A stretch of DNA of 64,000 bases, taken from positions 620,001 to 684,000 of the forward strand of contig NZ_JACHBX010000001.1 in NCBI RefSeq assembly GCF_014200505.1, read 5' to 3'. Origin of the DNA: Massilia aurea (lineage in GTDB: Bacteria > Pseudomonadota > Gammaproteobacteria > Burkholderiales > Burkholderiaceae_D). Made by a program: the position numbers and the translations under genes. Below, in pieces: positions 37,421-45,620 of this stretch; the first letter of the stretch is position 1; the number at the start of each line of letters is the position of its first letter. The notes below the pieces were generated by a model. The model saw only the letters and a list, made by a program, of their open reading frames with translations, made no database searches and was not told the origin of the DNA.

Positions 37421-37460
37421 GCAATACAAAAGGCCGGCATTTGCCGGCCTTTTGTATTGC
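37421..37460. terminator. Bidirectional intrinsic terminator, 19-bp perfect stem
   Basis: GCAATACAAAAGGCCGGCA pairs perfectly with its complement across two loop bases. A- and T-runs sit within the stem, so it can work on both strands: for the aminotransferase gene rightward and the OmpA-type gene leftward. Confidence 0.92.
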
Positions 37461-37475
37461 TACCCTACGTGGCGA

Positions 37476-38144
37476 TTAGCCGCGTGCTGGTTCCGCGACA
37501 TAGATCTCGACGCGGCGGTTACGCGCCTTGCCTGCGTTGTCGTTGTTCGAGGCGATTGGCTCGCGCGAACCGCGGCCTTCGATGGTGATGCGGTTCGGGT
37601 TCACGCCGCGGCCTGCCAGGTAGTCGCGGGTGCGCGATGCGCGGTCGACCGACAATGGCTGGTTGATGCTGTCGCTGCCGGTGCTGTCGGTGTGGCCGAT
37701 GATCACGACGTTGGTGTTTGGGTTCTCTTGCAGCGTCGAAGCGAAGCGCTGCAGCACTGGCTGGAAGTTGCCCTTGATGTCCGAGCGGCCCGTGTCGAAC
37801 GAGATGTCGCTCGGGATTTCCAGCTTCAGGCGGTTATCCGAGGTCTGGGTGACTTGCACGCCGGTGCCCTGGGTCGCTTGTTCCATGGCTTGTTTTTGCT
37901 GTTCCATGCGCTTGGACCAGATATTGCCGATCACGGCGCCGGCTGCTGCGCCAATCGCTGCGCCGCCTGCCACACGGCCGCCGCCACCGCCGCTGGTCGT
38001 GCCGCCGATCAGGCCGCCGAGGCCCGCGCCAATGCCGGCGCCGGTTGCGGTACCGCGCTGGGTGCCGGTCATGTCTGCGCAACCGGTGGCCGTCATGACG
38101 ACGATGGCAACTGCTGCGGTGGTTTTGATGAAGTTTTTGTTCAT
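37476..38144 (-). CDS. OmpA-family lipoprotein with glycine zipper
   Basis: A 222-residue lipoprotein: signal peptide with lipobox ATGC (C22), then a glycine-zipper segment (about 30-75, repeated GxxxG with GGLIGGTTSGGGGG), a short helix and an OmpA_C peptidoglycan-binding domain (about 100-215; IGHTDSTGSDSINQPLSVDR, NRRVEIYV). It matches the YiaD type. It probably anchors the outer membrane to peptidoglycan. AAGGAG precedes the ATG. The 48-residue membrane protein lies 108 bp upstream on the same strand. Confidence 0.93.
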   Translation of the reverse strand: MNKNFIKTTAAVAIVVMTATGCADMTGTQRGTATGAGIGAGLGGLIGGTTSGGGGGRVAGGAAIGAAAGAVIGNIWSKRMEQQKQAMEQATQGTGVQVTQTSDNRLKLEIPSDISFDTGRSDIKGNFQPVLQRFASTLQENPNTNVVIIGHTDSTGSDSINQPLSVDRASRTRDYLAGRGVNPNRITIEGRGSREPIASNNDNAGKARNRRVEIYVAEPARG

Positions 38145-38167
38145 GGTGGAACTCCTTAAAAGTAAGA

Positions 38168-38216
38168 AATCCGTTTCGCTGTCACACCATCAAAAGGCGC
38201 GACCGCGAAACGGATT
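38168..38216. terminator. Hairpin between the 48-residue gene and the OmpA lipoprotein gene
   Basis: A perfect 12-bp inverted repeat AATCCGTTTCGC / GCGAAACGGATT with a 25-base loop, followed on the minus strand by TTCTTACTTTT. It may be a weak terminator of the upstream small gene or a leader structure of the OmpA-type gene. Confidence 0.4.
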
Positions 38217-38252
38217 GAATTTTACGACAAGCAGAGACTTGCCATAAAAATA

Positions 38253-38399
38253 CTATATACCGCGACCGCTGATCAGGCGAACCAGGATCATGATGACGGC
38301 GACGACGAGCAGGATGTGGATGAAACCGCCGATGGTGTACGAAGTGACCAAGCCGAGCAGCCAGAGGATAACGAGGACGACAGCAATTGTGTACAGCAT
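38253..38399 (-). CDS. Lmo0937 family small membrane protein
   Basis: A 48-residue protein, MLYTIAVVLVILWLLGLVTS followed by a second hydrophobic span ending VRLISGRGI. This matches the Lmo0937/DUF5670 family of tiny two-span membrane proteins, common in stress regulons and of unknown mechanism. AGGAG lies 7 bases before the ATG. A GTACG-N4-CGTAC dyad begins 71 bases upstream of the start, so it is a probable member of the regulon described here. Confidence 0.88.
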   Translation of the reverse strand: MLYTIAVVLVILWLLGLVTSYTIGGFIHILLVVAVIMILVRLISGRGI

Positions 38400-38470
38400 G
38401 ATGAATCTCCTAGAAGGGGTGCGCCGGTTGCGCTGTGTGACCAGTATGTTGTTTCCTGAAAGCGACTACC

Positions 38471-38484
38471 GTACGATGGCGTAC
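38471..38484. promoter_or_regulatory. GTRCG-N4-CGYAC dyad, site A
   Basis: GTACG-atgg-CGTAC, perfect 5+5 dyad, 71 bp upstream of the 48-residue membrane protein gene. Half-site length and 4-bp spacer match the FNR/Crp operator architecture. See the same motif at 38789, 39655, 43436, 43505, 49124, 53720 and 56654. Confidence 0.8.
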
Positions 38485-38485
38485 A

Positions 38486-38710
38486 TTAAACGCAACTTTT
38501 TTGTTTTTGCACGCCAGGGATCCAGCCCATCATCCCGATCAGGCCAGTAAAGCCGATCAGACACGTCAACAGGCCGCCAGCGATCAGGAACAGCACGTCA
38601 TGCGCTTCTACCAGCCCTTGCACGGCAGGCGCCGGGCCGGCCGACAGCAGGCCGAAAAGAGTCAGTACCATTCCCCAAATGATGATGCCGATCCAGGTTA
38701 ATGTGTTCAT
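38486..38710 (-). CDS. Small two-span membrane protein
   Basis: A 74-residue protein with two hydrophobic segments (ITWIGIIIWG-like residues 4-24 and 40-66) and a polar tail GVQKQKSCV. Unknown family. GGGAG precedes the ATG. A variant of the regulon dyad lies 78 bp upstream (38789-38802), placing it with the other envelope-stress genes here. Its stop is only 2 bp from site A of the next gene, suggesting separate promoters. Confidence 0.8.
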   Translation of the reverse strand: MNTLTWIGIIIWGMVLTLFGLLSAGPAPAVQGLVEAHDVLFLIAGGLLTCLIGFTGLIGMMGWIPGVQKQKSCV

Positions 38711-38788
38711 GCGCGGCTCCCTGATGAATGCTGTTCGCCAATCGATTCAGCATGGGAACAATTGTCGCCTTAGCTCATCAATAATTCC

Positions 38789-38802
38789 GTGCGATGGCAC
38801 AC
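38789..38802. promoter_or_regulatory. GTRCG-N4-CGYAC dyad variant, site B
   Basis: GTGCG-atgg-CACAC, one base off the consensus in the right half, with the same atgg spacer as site A. It lies 78 bp upstream of the 74-residue membrane protein gene. Confidence 0.6.
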
Positions 38803-38885
38803 ATTGCAATTAGGAAAAAATTTGGCCGGGATGCTTGCGCGATCCCGGCCATTGGTGTTGCTGCATAAAAGAAGCTGATTCTTGC

Positions 38886-39584
38886 TTATGCCACCGAGCG
38901 CAGACGGCCCTTGACGATGCGTACGCGGTCGCCGCTGCCCCATTGTGGCTGGCTGGTCTGGTGGAAGGTACGCAGCGTGCCGTCATCCAGGCGCACCCGG
39001 ATTTCATAGCTGGTCGTTGCCTTCACATTGCCTTCGACCTGGTTGCCCACGACAGCACCGCCGATGGCGCCCGCCGCGGTGGCCAGCGTCTTGCCATTGC
39101 CGCCACCGATCTGGTTACCCAGCAAGCCGCCAAGGACGGCGCCACCGGCTGCGCCCAGGCCACTGCCTTCGGCACGTTGCTTGATTGCGCGCACCGATTC
39201 CACGTTGCCGCAGTTTTCACACCAGTTGCTCTTTGCTGCCAACTGGGTCGGCTCGCTTTCCTTGATCTGCGTCACAGGCGCAGCTTGTTTGACAGGTGCC
39301 GGTGCAGGTACGGGAACCGGCGCAGGGGCATAGGCTTGCGCTGGCGCCTGGGCATCGGCAGGGTAGGCGTAGCCAGGCGGTGGCGCACCTTGTGGCAGGG
39401 TCGAGGCGAGCGCTAGGCGATCGGCTTCGGTCAGCTGACGGTTGGCCGTGCCGCCGACCGACGATGGCAGCCAGCCCATGATGGCGGCGGTGCCGACCAG
39501 CGAGAACAGCACGACAGCGGCGGCGGCCAGGAGCAGCAGCGGGTGGGTGCGGTTCTTGACCGGCATGGTTGGAGGGGTTGTCAT
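38886..39584 (-). CDS. Glycine-zipper 2TM domain envelope protein
   Basis: A 232-residue protein. An N-terminal membrane anchor (about 15-40) is followed by a Pro/Ala-rich linker (about 65-105), a WCENCG cysteine pair near 120, a glycine-zipper 2TM domain (SlyB-like, GAVLGGLLGNQIGGGNGKTL near 145) and a C-terminal beta segment (YEIRVRLDDGTLRTF ... GDRVRIVKGRL). The C-terminal half is paralogous to the product of the gene ending at 48609. Location is probably the periplasm or outer membrane. AAAGGAAC supports this start, and site C lies 71 bp upstream. Confidence 0.88.
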   Translation of the reverse strand: MTTPPTMPVKNRTHPLLLLAAAAVVLFSLVGTAAIMGWLPSSVGGTANRQLTEADRLALASTLPQGAPPPGYAYPADAQAPAQAYAPAPVPVPAPAPVKQAAPVTQIKESEPTQLAAKSNWCENCGNVESVRAIKQRAEGSGLGAAGGAVLGGLLGNQIGGGNGKTLATAAGAIGGAVVGNQVEGNVKATTSYEIRVRLDDGTLRTFHQTSQPQWGSGDRVRIVKGRLRSVA

Positions 39585-39654
39585 CTTTTGTTCCTTTCGT
39601 ATAGGCATTAAGCCGGATGTCCGATGATTGTCCTCAGGAACAACTAATGCTTCC

Positions 39655-39688
39655 GTGCGTCACCGTACATACCTGCGCACCCTGTGCG
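39655..39688. promoter_or_regulatory. GTRCG-N4-CGYAC dyad, site C, plus mirrored dyad
   Basis: GTGCG-tcac-CGTAC (39655-39668) followed 7 bp later by CGCAC-cct-GTGCG (39676-39688), the same half-sites facing the other way. The pair lies between the divergent glycine-zipper gene (71 bp) and the Crp/Fnr-type regulator gene (81 bp), so it may serve both, including autoregulation. Confidence 0.75.
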
Positions 39689-39769
39689 ATTAGGCTCCAT
39701 CACATTGTTTGTAAATGTAACTGGTCGTAGCGGTCCCGGCTGGCCCACGTACCAACCTGTGAGGAAATA

Positions 39770-40498
39770 ATGAATTCTGCCGTCCACCCGCCTGTCTTCG
39801 AGCCCAACAGTAATTTGTTACTCGCAGCACTTCCCCCGCACGATCTCGCCCAGATGCTGCCGCAGCTCGATGAGGTCAGGGTGGAAGCTGGCCAGGTCTT
39901 GTGCGAAGCGGGCGATCCCATTCTTCATATCTATTTCCCCCACGATTGCCTGGTGTCGTTGCTGGGCGTGGCCGAAGGGCGCATGACGCTCGAGGTCGGT
40001 CAGGTCGGGCGGGAAGGCATGCTCGGCGCCACCACGGCGCTGGGCCACGACATCACGCAAGTGCGCGCCGTTGTTCAGCGCGCCGGTAGCGCGAGCCGGA
40101 TGGAAGGCGGCCGCTTTCGCCTCGAAGTCTCGCGCAATCCCGCGTTGCAGCGCGTGCTGTACCGGTACACCGATTCCTTGCTGGCCCAGGCGATCCAGAT
40201 CGCCGTGTGCAGCCGTTTCCACGTGCTCGAAGCGCGCCTGGCCCGGTCGCTGCTCGTCACGCGCGACCGTCTGCAATCGGATAAATTCCACCTGACGCAC
40301 GAGTTTCTCGCGCATGCACTGGGTGTGCGCCGGGTTGGCGTGACCAAGGCGGCCAGCGCGTTGCAGCAGCAGGGCCTGATCAATTACAGTCGGGGCAATA
40401 TCGAGATCCTCGACCCGGAGCGCCTGGCGGCAGCGGCATGCACCTGCTACCAGATCGTGCGCGAAGCGGGGGCTGCGCCGGCCACCGATACCGTCTGA
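39770..40498 (+). CDS. Crp/Fnr family transcriptional regulator
   Basis: A 242-residue regulator. A cyclic-nucleotide-binding-type beta roll (about 20-145; VEAGQVLCEAGDPILHIYFP) is followed by the long dimer helix and a Crp-type HTH (about 155-225) with FLAHALGVRRVGVTKAASAL as turn and recognition helix. The ligand pocket lacks the usual cAMP-contact Arg/Ser pattern, and there is no Fe-S cysteine set as in FNR, so the signal is unknown. The start is preceded by GAGGAAA. Dyads of GTGCG/CGTAC type sit 81-115 bp upstream. It is the best candidate to bind that motif throughout this block. Confidence 0.9.
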   Translation: MNSAVHPPVFEPNSNLLLAALPPHDLAQMLPQLDEVRVEAGQVLCEAGDPILHIYFPHDCLVSLLGVAEGRMTLEVGQVGREGMLGATTALGHDITQVRAVVQRAGSASRMEGGRFRLEVSRNPALQRVLYRYTDSLLAQAIQIAVCSRFHVLEARLARSLLVTRDRLQSDKFHLTHEFLAHALGVRRVGVTKAASALQQQGLINYSRGNIEILDPERLAAAACTCYQIVREAGAAPATDTV

Positions 40499-40524
40499 GT
40501 TAGCCAGGGCGTAGCGCGTCTCCC

Positions 40525-40560
40525 AATGCAAAACGCCCGGCAAGCCGGGCGTTTTGCATT
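40525..40560. terminator. Bidirectional intrinsic terminator, 17-bp perfect stem
   Basis: AATGCAAAACGCCCGGC pairs perfectly with its complement across two A residues. It separates the convergent Crp/Fnr-type gene and the small glycine-zipper gene. Confidence 0.92.
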
Positions 40561-40610
40561 CACTAACTGTTCACTAAGAGTTCGCTGGCATTGCTGCCAG
40601 CGAACGGAAA

Positions 40611-40832
40611 TCAATTGGTGGTCTTGACTTGGTTGCCGACCACGCCGCCGACAGCTGCGCCGCCAACGGTGCCGACTGCGCTGCCGCCGGTCAGGACGCC
40701 ACCGATCACAGCACCGGCGCCAGCGCCGACTGCGGTGTTACGGTCTTGCTTCGACATGTTCGAGCAGCCGACCATACCGAAAGCGGCGGTCGCCAGGGTT
40801 GCCGTCACTACCAGGTTTTTGATGAGTTTCAT
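40611..40832 (-). CDS. Small glycine-zipper lipoprotein (OsmB-like)
   Basis: A 73-residue lipoprotein: signal peptide with lipobox MVGC (C23), then AVGAGAGAVIGGVLTGGSAV and GTVGGAAVGGVVGNQ, a glycine zipper spanning the mature chain. Size and layout resemble OsmB, an osmotically induced outer-membrane lipoprotein. AAAGGAGAAC precedes the ATG. It lies 20 bp after the BON-domain gene on the same strand, so the two form an operon. Confidence 0.88.
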   Translation of the reverse strand: MKLIKNLVVTATLATAAFGMVGCSNMSKQDRNTAVGAGAGAVIGGVLTGGSAVGTVGGAAVGGVVGNQVKTTN

Positions 40833-40852
40833 GAAGTTCTCCTTTGATGGGG

Positions 40853-41179
40853 TTATTTCAGGCGCAGGTCATTCCTGACCGATTTCACGCCGTTGACGGT
40901 TCGCGCGGCCGAAGCCGCTGCGGCGACGCTGTCGGCCGAAGAGACGAATCCCTGCAGCCGGACAATGCCTTGGTGCGTATTGACATCCAGATCGGACACT
41001 TTCAGGTCGGGATCACGCCTGATGGCGCTATGCACCCCGGCAGTGATGACATCGTCCTGGACCGCTTCGACCTTGCCGAAACCGGGTAATCCGGACGTGC
41101 ATCCCGTCAGTGCTCCACCAGCCAGTGCGGCCAGTAAAACGGGGATGCTGCCAAAACGCTTGATGCTCGATCCGTTCAT
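40853..41179 (-). CDS. BON domain lipoprotein
   Basis: A 108-residue protein with a signal peptide and lipobox LTGC (C26). One BON domain follows (about 40-105; DDVITAGVHSAIRRDPDLKV ... GIVRLQGFVSSADSVAAAAS ... VKSVRNDLRLK). BON proteins such as OsmY bind phospholipid membranes and appear under osmotic or envelope stress. First gene of a two-gene unit with the glycine-zipper lipoprotein. The ribosome site is weak. No GTGCG-type dyad was found upstream. Confidence 0.85.
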   Translation of the reverse strand: MNGSSIKRFGSIPVLLAALAGGALTGCTSGLPGFGKVEAVQDDVITAGVHSAIRRDPDLKVSDLDVNTHQGIVRLQGFVSSADSVAAAASAARTVNGVKSVRNDLRLK

Positions 41180-41298
41180 GCGGGTGTTTCTTTTCTTGAT
41201 GACCTGAGCGTGATCATAGTCAGGATTGCCAAATTGATCTGTTCGGCAACACACAGAGCCCGTGCCAGGTTGTTACAGGTTGTATCCGTGAGGCTATT

Positions 41299-43368
41299 TC
41301 ATCGACGTTGGCGTCGACCCGGTGGCGGCGCACTGGGCGCCTGGCGTGCCTGCGCCAACAGGCGCGCGCAATCGCTGTCTTCACCGGGCCCCGTATTGAT
41401 CAACGGGAGCAGGGCAGCCAGTGGCGCGGCGACGACAGCCAGTGCGGCGGCGCCGCCTGCTTTCATTGCCAGCACACCCTTGTCGATGGCCACGTCCGGC
41501 TTGCTGAACGGGCCGCGCACATACAGTGGCGCGCGCAGCGAAAAGATGCGCAGCGCCTTGGTTTCGGGCCGGATACGCAGTTCCATCTGCTCGCCCGCCA
41601 GGTTGATGGCGCCGTCGACGGTGATGATGGCTTCCTCGGTGTCGACGATGAAGCTGCGCGTGCGCGCGACGCCATCCTGGACGGCAAAGTCGGCCGCCAC
41701 GCAGTTGAGTTCAACCTGCTTGTCGCCGAACAGCTTGGTGACGACGATGTTCGCCACGTTCAAGCCGGCCATTTCCAGCAGCATCTTGCTTACCGTGCCT
41801 TCGCTGACGAGCGCCTTGAGTTCGCCATTGGATGTGGCCAGCAGCGATGCGACCGAATTGCCGGTGGCCGACAGCTTGGCGTCTGCATTGATCTGGCCAG
41901 CGGTTGCCTGCATCTGCTCGATCTTCGGGAACAATTGCTTGATGCCGATCTTGCGGGCCCGAACGTCCGCCATCGCCTTGATGGCGTTCTTGCCGCTGCG
42001 CCCGCTGCCATCGAGGCGAATGGTGGTGCGCACGGTGCCGCCGGCCATGCCGAATTCGAGTGGGTCGAGCCGGAGCACACCGTTGTCCATCTTGATGTGG
42101 CTGCTGAGCTTACTGATCGGCAGCGCCTTGTCACGCACGATATTGTCGGCGGCAAAGCGCACGTCGGCATCCAGCGCTGTCCAGCGTTCGGTGTGGAATT
42201 CTTCCACTGGCAATACCTTGCCGCTCGGCTGCTTCGTCTCGACGCCGCGCGCCGCCTTGCTGGCGTTCGAATCGGCGCCGACGAGTGGCGCCAGATCGGC
42301 AAACACGAGCTGGCGCGAGCGCACATTGCCTGACAACACCGGACGCGCGCCACCGGTCGCGTACTCGAGGCGCCCGCCGATATCGCTCGCGCCCACCTTG
42401 CCGGCAAAGCCGTCGTAGACCCAGCGGCTGGCACCCTTGGCCAGGCGGCCGGTCAGGCGGCCCGACGTGGAAAACGCCGGCGTTTCCGGCAATAGCACGC
42501 CGGTAAATTGATACAGGCGCGCCATGCTGGCGCCGGCCAGTTCGAGTTGCACGTCCAGCGCGGCGAGCCGGGCCGGATTGGTAACGGTGCCGGCAATGGC
42601 GATGCGCGTCTTGCCCGATTTGAACTCACCCTGGATCGGGTAGGGCGCGGTGGCGTCCTTCAGCGAAAACACCGAGCCGAGCTTGCCCCCGCCGCCCACT
42701 TTGGCGCCGTTGTAGGTTCCGTCGAGCGTGAACGCCACGCCATAGACCGGATCGCGCTCGAGCGTGCGCACCCGGGCCGTGACATCGGCCTTGGTGACCG
42801 CATCCTTGACGTGGATGACGCCGTCGGTCAGCACGACGCGCTCGAGGTCGAGATTCCAGCGCGACGGTTGCTCGTTGCGCTGGAAGGTCCAGTTATTCGT
42901 GGCAGCATTTGTGCGCAGCAGGTCGACGCGGGGCGCGTCGAAGCGCAGCAGCGGAATGCCGATCCGCTTGTCCAGCAGCGCGAGCGGATCGAGCGAGAAG
43001 GAAAACTGGCCGACGCTGGCCATGTTCCCGGCCGCCATGCCGGCCGGATTGCCGATCGTGGTGTTGCGCGCCACGAGGTAGGGCCACGGGATGTGGTCGC
43101 GCCACGTGCGCTCGGCCGGCGCTATCCGCGCTGCGGGACGCTCCCACGACACAGTCAGGTCGCCCTGGATGGCAAACGGGCGATCGATGGCGTCGCTGAC
43201 CTTGTTATTGATCCACGGCCGGGCGCGGTTCCAGTCGAAGGTCGCAATGACGATGATGGCGATGACGGGCAGCGCGATCAGCACGGCAAGGATCCACAGG
43301 CCGATCTTCTTCTTGCTGCGGCGCGGCCCCGGTGGGCGCTGCGCCGGCAGCGGCATTGTCTCGGCCAT
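41299..43368 (-). CDS. AsmA family protein
   Basis: A 689-residue protein with one N-terminal membrane anchor (about 22-45; IGLWILAVLIALPVIAIIVI) and a long periplasmic beta-rich chain with the AsmA_N-type start (FDWNRARPWINNKVSDAIDRPF, in family order) and AsmA C-terminal segment (about 490-640). AsmA/TamB-type proteins form hydrophobic grooves that move phospholipids between inner and outer membrane. It ends in a basic Pro-rich tail. AAAGGAC supports this start rather than a longer frame. Site D lies 68 bp upstream. Confidence 0.9.
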   Translation of the reverse strand: MAETMPLPAQRPPGPRRSKKKIGLWILAVLIALPVIAIIVIATFDWNRARPWINNKVSDAIDRPFAIQGDLTVSWERPAARIAPAERTWRDHIPWPYLVARNTTIGNPAGMAAGNMASVGQFSFSLDPLALLDKRIGIPLLRFDAPRVDLLRTNAATNNWTFQRNEQPSRWNLDLERVVLTDGVIHVKDAVTKADVTARVRTLERDPVYGVAFTLDGTYNGAKVGGGGKLGSVFSLKDATAPYPIQGEFKSGKTRIAIAGTVTNPARLAALDVQLELAGASMARLYQFTGVLLPETPAFSTSGRLTGRLAKGASRWVYDGFAGKVGASDIGGRLEYATGGARPVLSGNVRSRQLVFADLAPLVGADSNASKAARGVETKQPSGKVLPVEEFHTERWTALDADVRFAADNIVRDKALPISKLSSHIKMDNGVLRLDPLEFGMAGGTVRTTIRLDGSGRSGKNAIKAMADVRARKIGIKQLFPKIEQMQATAGQINADAKLSATGNSVASLLATSNGELKALVSEGTVSKMLLEMAGLNVANIVVTKLFGDKQVELNCVAADFAVQDGVARTRSFIVDTEEAIITVDGAINLAGEQMELRIRPETKALRIFSLRAPLYVRGPFSKPDVAIDKGVLAMKAGGAAALAVVAAPLAALLPLINTGPGEDSDCARLLAQARQAPSAPPPGRRQRR

Positions 43369-43435
43369 GAAAGTCCTTTGTCTGTGGTAGATGTGATGGG
43401 TGCGGCGAGGGTAGCCTACGCGGGTCTGTGTCAAC

Positions 43436-43449
43436 GTGCGATGGCGCAC
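43436..43449. promoter_or_regulatory. GTRCG-N4-CGYAC dyad, site D
   Basis: GTGCG-atgg-CGCAC, perfect dyad with the same spacer as sites A and B, 68 bp upstream of the AsmA gene start and in the divergent promoter region shared with the DUF4398 operon. Confidence 0.8.
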
Positions 43450-43504
43450 CCAGTGCCGGCGATAAGCGCCGTATGCAGCCGGGGTGCCCATCACTGCAGA
43501 CAAT

Positions 43505-43518
43505 GTGCGTCACCGAAC
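43505..43518. promoter_or_regulatory. GTRCG-N4-CGYAC dyad variant, site E
   Basis: GTGCG-tcac-CGAAC, one base off consensus, with the same tcac spacer as site C. It lies 60 bp upstream of the DUF4398 lipoprotein gene and probably serves that operon. Confidence 0.6.
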
Positions 43519-43578
43519 TGAGCGCATTCCATAACAGGTTTATAACGTTATCTACACCACTTCCGAGGAGAAAATGTA

Positions 43579-43968
43579 ATGAATAAACATCAATCGATGA
43601 CCGGGTTTGCCCGCCTTGGCTGCGTTGCCGCTCTGCTGGCACTGACGGCCTGCGCAAGTCCTGACAAGGCGCCTGCGACGGCGGACGTGGCTGTCTCGCG
43701 CAACGCCATCGAGAACGCGGTGTCGGCAGGTGCAGCTGACCTGGCGCCGGCAGAAATCACGGCGGCACGTGAAAAGATGGGCAAGGCCAATCAGGCCCTG
43801 GCCGCGCGCGACTACAAGCTGGCTCGCGAACTGGCAGTCCAGGCCCAGGCTGACGCCAAGCTGGCCCAGAGCAAGGCCGTGTCGAGCAAGGCAACTGCCG
43901 CGTCGACCCAGCTGAATGAAGACTTGCGCGTGCTGCGTGAAGAAGTCGACCGCGCCAACACCAACTAA
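43579..43968 (+). CDS. DUF4398 domain lipoprotein
   Basis: A 129-residue lipoprotein: signal peptide with lipobox LTAC (C25) and an all-helical DUF4398 domain (about 40-125; LAPAEITAAREKMGKANQAL, ARDYKLARELAVQAQADAKL). Function unknown; the domain is usually beside or fused to OmpA_C domains, as in the next gene. GAGGAG precedes the ATG. First gene of a probable operon running to about 46.8 kb, with regulon site E upstream. Confidence 0.88.
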   Translation: MNKHQSMTGFARLGCVAALLALTACASPDKAPATADVAVSRNAIENAVSAGAADLAPAEITAAREKMGKANQALAARDYKLARELAVQAQADAKLAQSKAVSSKATAASTQLNEDLRVLREEVDRANTN

Positions 43969-44061
43969 TACCAGGCAAGCAATTGCACTGCTTCCTGTCT
44001 GATGCAGACAGGAGTTCGCGCCGACGATCCGGCGCATATGGAAAATAAAAGGAATAACAAC

Positions 44062-44985
44062 ATGAAAAACCGCAAATCCGCCGTATCGATCCTGGCCGCC
44101 GCCGTGCTGGCCGCCGCCTGCGCCAGCGCACCCATGACCACGCCAACGCTTGACCAGGCGCGCGCCGACTTTGTCAGCGCCAACAATAATTCGCAGGTCT
44201 CGACCTACGCACCCCTCGAATTCAAGCAAGCCAGCGAAGCCCTCGACCAGGCCAACCAGGCTGCAGCCCGCCGCGAAAGCCTGAGCGACATCGACCGCCT
44301 GGCCTATGTGGCCAAGCAGCGCATCGCTACGGCGCAAGAAGTCGCCAAGGGCAAGGCCGCCGAAGCGAATATCGCCGACGCAACGCGCCAGCGCGACATG
44401 GTCCGCCTGGATGCCCGCACCGCCGAAGCCGATCGCGCCAAGCGTGATGCTGAAGCCGCCCAGGCTGCTGCCCAGCAGGCCCAGGGTCAGGCGCAGCAAG
44501 CCCAGATGCAGGCACAGGCCGCCCAGGCTGAGACGGCTGCCATGGCCGAACGCGCTGCCAAGCTCGAAGCGCTGCTGGTCGACCTGCAAGCCGTGAAAAC
44601 CGAACGCGGCTTTGTCGTGACGATCGGCGACGTCCTGTTTGCGACCGACCAGGCCGTGCTGAATGCGAATGGCGTCTCGACGCTGCGCAAACTGGCCGAC
44701 GTCATGGCCCAGAACCCGAACCGCACCGTGCTGATCGAAGGCTTCACCGACAGCACCGGCAGCGAGAGCCACAACCAGCAACTGTCCGAACGCCGCGCCG
44801 CCGCTGTCGCGACCGCGCTGGCAGGTCAGGGCGTGCCACGTGAACGTATCGCCATGCGCGCCTACGGCGAAGCATTCCCTGTTGCATCGAATGACAGCGC
44901 AGCAAGCCGTCAGCAGAATCGTCGCGTCGAAATCGTTCTGTCGAACGAAGGCGCAGCCATTCCGCCACGCGCAGCAGCGCGTTGA
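44062..44985 (+). CDS. DUF4398 and OmpA domain lipoprotein
   Basis: A 307-residue protein. Signal peptide with lipobox AAAC (about C20), a DUF4398 helical region (about 30-110), a long Ala/Gln coiled coil (about 110-175, QAAAQQAQGQAQQAQMQAQA) and an OmpA_C domain (about 185-300; LIEGFTDSTGSESHNQQLSE, NRRVEIVL). It would span from the outer membrane lipid to peptidoglycan, with the coiled coil as spacer. AAAAGGAA precedes the ATG. It is the second gene of the operon and a paralogue-by-domain of the first. Confidence 0.92.
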   Translation: MKNRKSAVSILAAAVLAAACASAPMTTPTLDQARADFVSANNNSQVSTYAPLEFKQASEALDQANQAAARRESLSDIDRLAYVAKQRIATAQEVAKGKAAEANIADATRQRDMVRLDARTAEADRAKRDAEAAQAAAQQAQGQAQQAQMQAQAAQAETAAMAERAAKLEALLVDLQAVKTERGFVVTIGDVLFATDQAVLNANGVSTLRKLADVMAQNPNRTVLIEGFTDSTGSESHNQQLSERRAAAVATALAGQGVPRERIAMRAYGEAFPVASNDSAASRQQNRRVEIVLSNEGAAIPPRAAAR

Positions 44986-45023
44986 ACACATTTTTTGAAC
45001 CGACTCTGAATTAAGGAATGACA

Positions 45024-45557
45024 ATGGAACAAACCAACAACCTCGGCCACGGCTTTGATGTCTCCGCAATCCGCAAGGCAGCCGCCAACCTCGACGACGG
45101 CGCCGTCACCGAGGGCTACCAGGCCGACCGTGAAGCCGTCATCGCGATGCTGAACGATGCACTGGCCACCGAACTGCTGTGCGTGATGCGTTACAAGCGC
45201 CATTACTACACCGTCAGCGGTCCAGGCACCGGCCAGATCAAGGCCGAGTTCCTCGAGCACGCGCAGCAAGAGCAGGAACACGCCGACCGCATCGCCGAAC
45301 GCATCGTGCAACTGAACGGTTCGCCAGACTTCAACCCGGCCACGTTTGCTGCCCGCAGCCACGCCGAATACGACGCGTCGGAAAACGCACAGGACATGGT
45401 CCGCGCCGACCTGATCGCCGAACGTGTGGCGATCGAATCGTATCGCCAGATGATCGTGGCGATCGGCGACAAGGATCCAACCACCCGCAATATGCTGGTG
45501 GAAATCATGGCCGTCGAAGAAGAACACGCCGACGATATGCGCGACCTGATGGCCTGA
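45024..45557 (+). CDS. Ferritin-like (bacterioferritin-type) protein
   Basis: A 177-residue four-helix ferritin-like protein. Iron-ligand motifs are in place: NDALATELLCVMRYKRHYY (first Glu), EFLEHAQQEQEHADRI (E and EH), RADLIAERVAIESYR and MAVEEEHADDM (late E/EH pair). It may store iron or detoxify peroxide. AAGGA with 6-base spacing favours the second of two nearby ATG codons. Placement inside an envelope-stress operon links iron or peroxide protection with membrane stress. Confidence 0.9.
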   Translation: MEQTNNLGHGFDVSAIRKAAANLDDGAVTEGYQADREAVIAMLNDALATELLCVMRYKRHYYTVSGPGTGQIKAEFLEHAQQEQEHADRIAERIVQLNGSPDFNPATFAARSHAEYDASENAQDMVRADLIAERVAIESYRQMIVAIGDKDPTTRNMLVEIMAVEEEHADDMRDLMA

Positions 45558-45620
45558 GCTTGACCGTGACCCGCCCCGTGCGGGTCAGTTTCAATGATTG
45601 ATTAGTGACAGGAGTAGAAC

